Assembly (NCBI GenBank): GCA_964554585.1
Contig: CAZKPD010000138.1
Coordinates: 1 to 6,707, forward strand
DNA length: 6,707 bases
DNA from: Perlabentimonas sp964554585
GTDB taxonomy: Bacteria > Bacteroidota > Bacteroidia > Bacteroidales > Tenuifilaceae
Reading direction: 5' to 3'
This document shows positions 5,985-6,707 of this stretch, piece after piece; within the stretch, counting starts at the first letter, position 1, and every line of letters begins with the position of its first letter. The position numbers and the translations under genes were made by a program. The notes beneath the pieces are model-generated. The model did no database searches. It was not told where the DNA came from and worked only from the letters and a program-made list of their open reading frames with translations.

Positions 5985-6707
5985 ATGAAAAGAATTATTA
6001 CACTTTTAGCCATTATGCTATCTGCAGCAACCCTTTTTGCGCAAGCACCCCAAAAATTCAGCTACCAAGCAGTTGTTCGCAATGCTGAAGGAGAGATTGT
6101 AAGCAATCAGCAGATTGGCATTAAAATTAGCATCATTAAATCGACCTCTGCAGGCCCCTCTGTATATGTAGAAACTCAAACCCCAACCACCAATGAGAAT
6201 GGATTAGTAAGTTTCCAAATCGGCTCCGGGACCGTGGTGAGTGGTTCCTTGGCCAATATCACCTGGCACAACGACAGCTATTTTGTAAAAAGCCAGATAG
6301 ACCTATCGGGTGGCGAGAACTATACCATTAGCGGAAGCAGCCAGCTGCTAAGCGTACCCTACGCTTTACATGCCAACACCGTGAGCATATCATTTGTAGA
6401 AAATATTGTAAATGCCGCCATTAGCGACCTGGTAGATGCTGTTGCCCAGCTTGAAAACCGAGTGAATGAGCTAGAAGCCCTTATTGACTCGCTGATGGCC
6501 GAGCCACCAACCACCTTTGTGGATGAGCGCGATGGGAACGAATACAGATTTGTTACCATTGGCAACCAGGTATGGATGGCTGAGAATCTCAAATATCTAC
6601 CAGAAGTGTCCAGCAATTCAACGCTATCTGCTACAAATCCTCACATGTATGTTTATGGCTATGCGGGTACAGATGTGGAGGAGGCCACGACCACCGAGAA
6701 CTATCAA
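5985..6707 (+). CDS. FISUMP-domain surface protein with signal peptide (3'-truncated)
   Basis: The frame is open from ATG 5985 to the window end (241 codons, no stop), so the C-terminus is missing. Residues 1-19 form a signal peptide (MKRIITLL, hydrophobic core, TLFA before QAP). Residues 20-130 are a beta-rich module common in Bacteroidota surface proteins, opening with KFSYQAVVRNAEGEIV and closing with LLSVPYALHA. Residues about 143-173 (AISDLVDAVAQLENRVNELE, then ALIDSLMAE) are a clear coiled coil, suggesting a dimer or trimer stalk. From about residue 177, FVDERDGNEYRFVTIGNQVW followed by MAENLKYLP is the start of a FISUMP domain (Fibrobacter succinogenes major paralogous domain, TIGR02145 family). 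That domain occurs on surface and lipoprotein-like proteins of unsettled function. A T9SS tail may follow outside the window. It lies five bases after the preceding T9SS gene, suggesting one operon and possibly translational coupling. Confidence 0.87.
   Translation, partial: MKRIITLLAIMLSAATLFAQAPQKFSYQAVVRNAEGEIVSNQQIGIKISIIKSTSAGPSVYVETQTPTTNENGLVSFQIGSGTVVSGSLANITWHNDSYFVKSQIDLSGGENYTISGSSQLLSVPYALHANTVSISFVENIVNAAISDLVDAVAQLENRVNELEALIDSLMAEPPTTFVDERDGNEYRFVTIGNQVWMAENLKYLPEVSSNSTLSATNPHMYVYGYAGTDVEEATTTENYQ

Noticed and set aside
6359..6616. 85-codon open frame on the - strand
   Set aside because: It is antisense to the FISUMP protein, whose coiled coil and domain motifs are clear. The Ser/Thr-rich translation is typical of a shadow frame.

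Overview
The window looks like chromosomal DNA from a Bacteroidota bacterium, probably in or near Bacteroidales/Marinilabiliales. Three lines of evidence support this. First, two or three secreted proteins end in a type A C-terminal sorting domain of the type IX secretion system (T9SS), which is confined to this phylum. Second, the TPR-membrane-helix-LuxR-like regulator is a characteristic Bacteroidota architecture. Third, there is one good match to the Bacteroidota promoter pattern (TTTG, about 20 bases, TAnnTTTG). The DNA is AT-rich and every supported gene lies on the + strand.

Layout: 1-1077 is the 3' end of a large T9SS cargo gene, cut by the window edge and interrupted by ten Ns. It closes with a strong intrinsic terminator at 1128-1166. 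1220-2941 encodes a predicted inner-membrane regulator with periplasmic TPRs, one membrane helix, a coiled coil and a cytoplasmic helix-turn-helix. After a 267-base spacer carrying a promoter candidate come a 68-residue hypothetical protein (3209-3415) and a 651-residue secreted protein built of W/Y-rich repeats with a T9SS tail (3450-5405). That gene closes with a second terminator (5415-5458). The last unit is a tightly spaced pair: a 161-residue T9SS-tailed protein (5494-5979) and, five bases later, a FISUMP-domain lipoprotein-like or surface protein (5985 to beyond the window end).

The main theme is cell-surface or extracellular protein production. The first and fourth genes are paralogues over the whole visible length of the first. 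They share the W/Y repeats, a conserved block before the tail, and a nearly identical sorting tail, including a 28-base exact match. The membrane-anchored regulator lies between the two, so control of these surface proteins by it is possible, but this is inferred from position only. No RNA gene, CRISPR array, transposase, integrase or defence module was found. The least described parts are the W/Y-repeat protein family with its pre-tail block and the small hypothetical gene in front of it.
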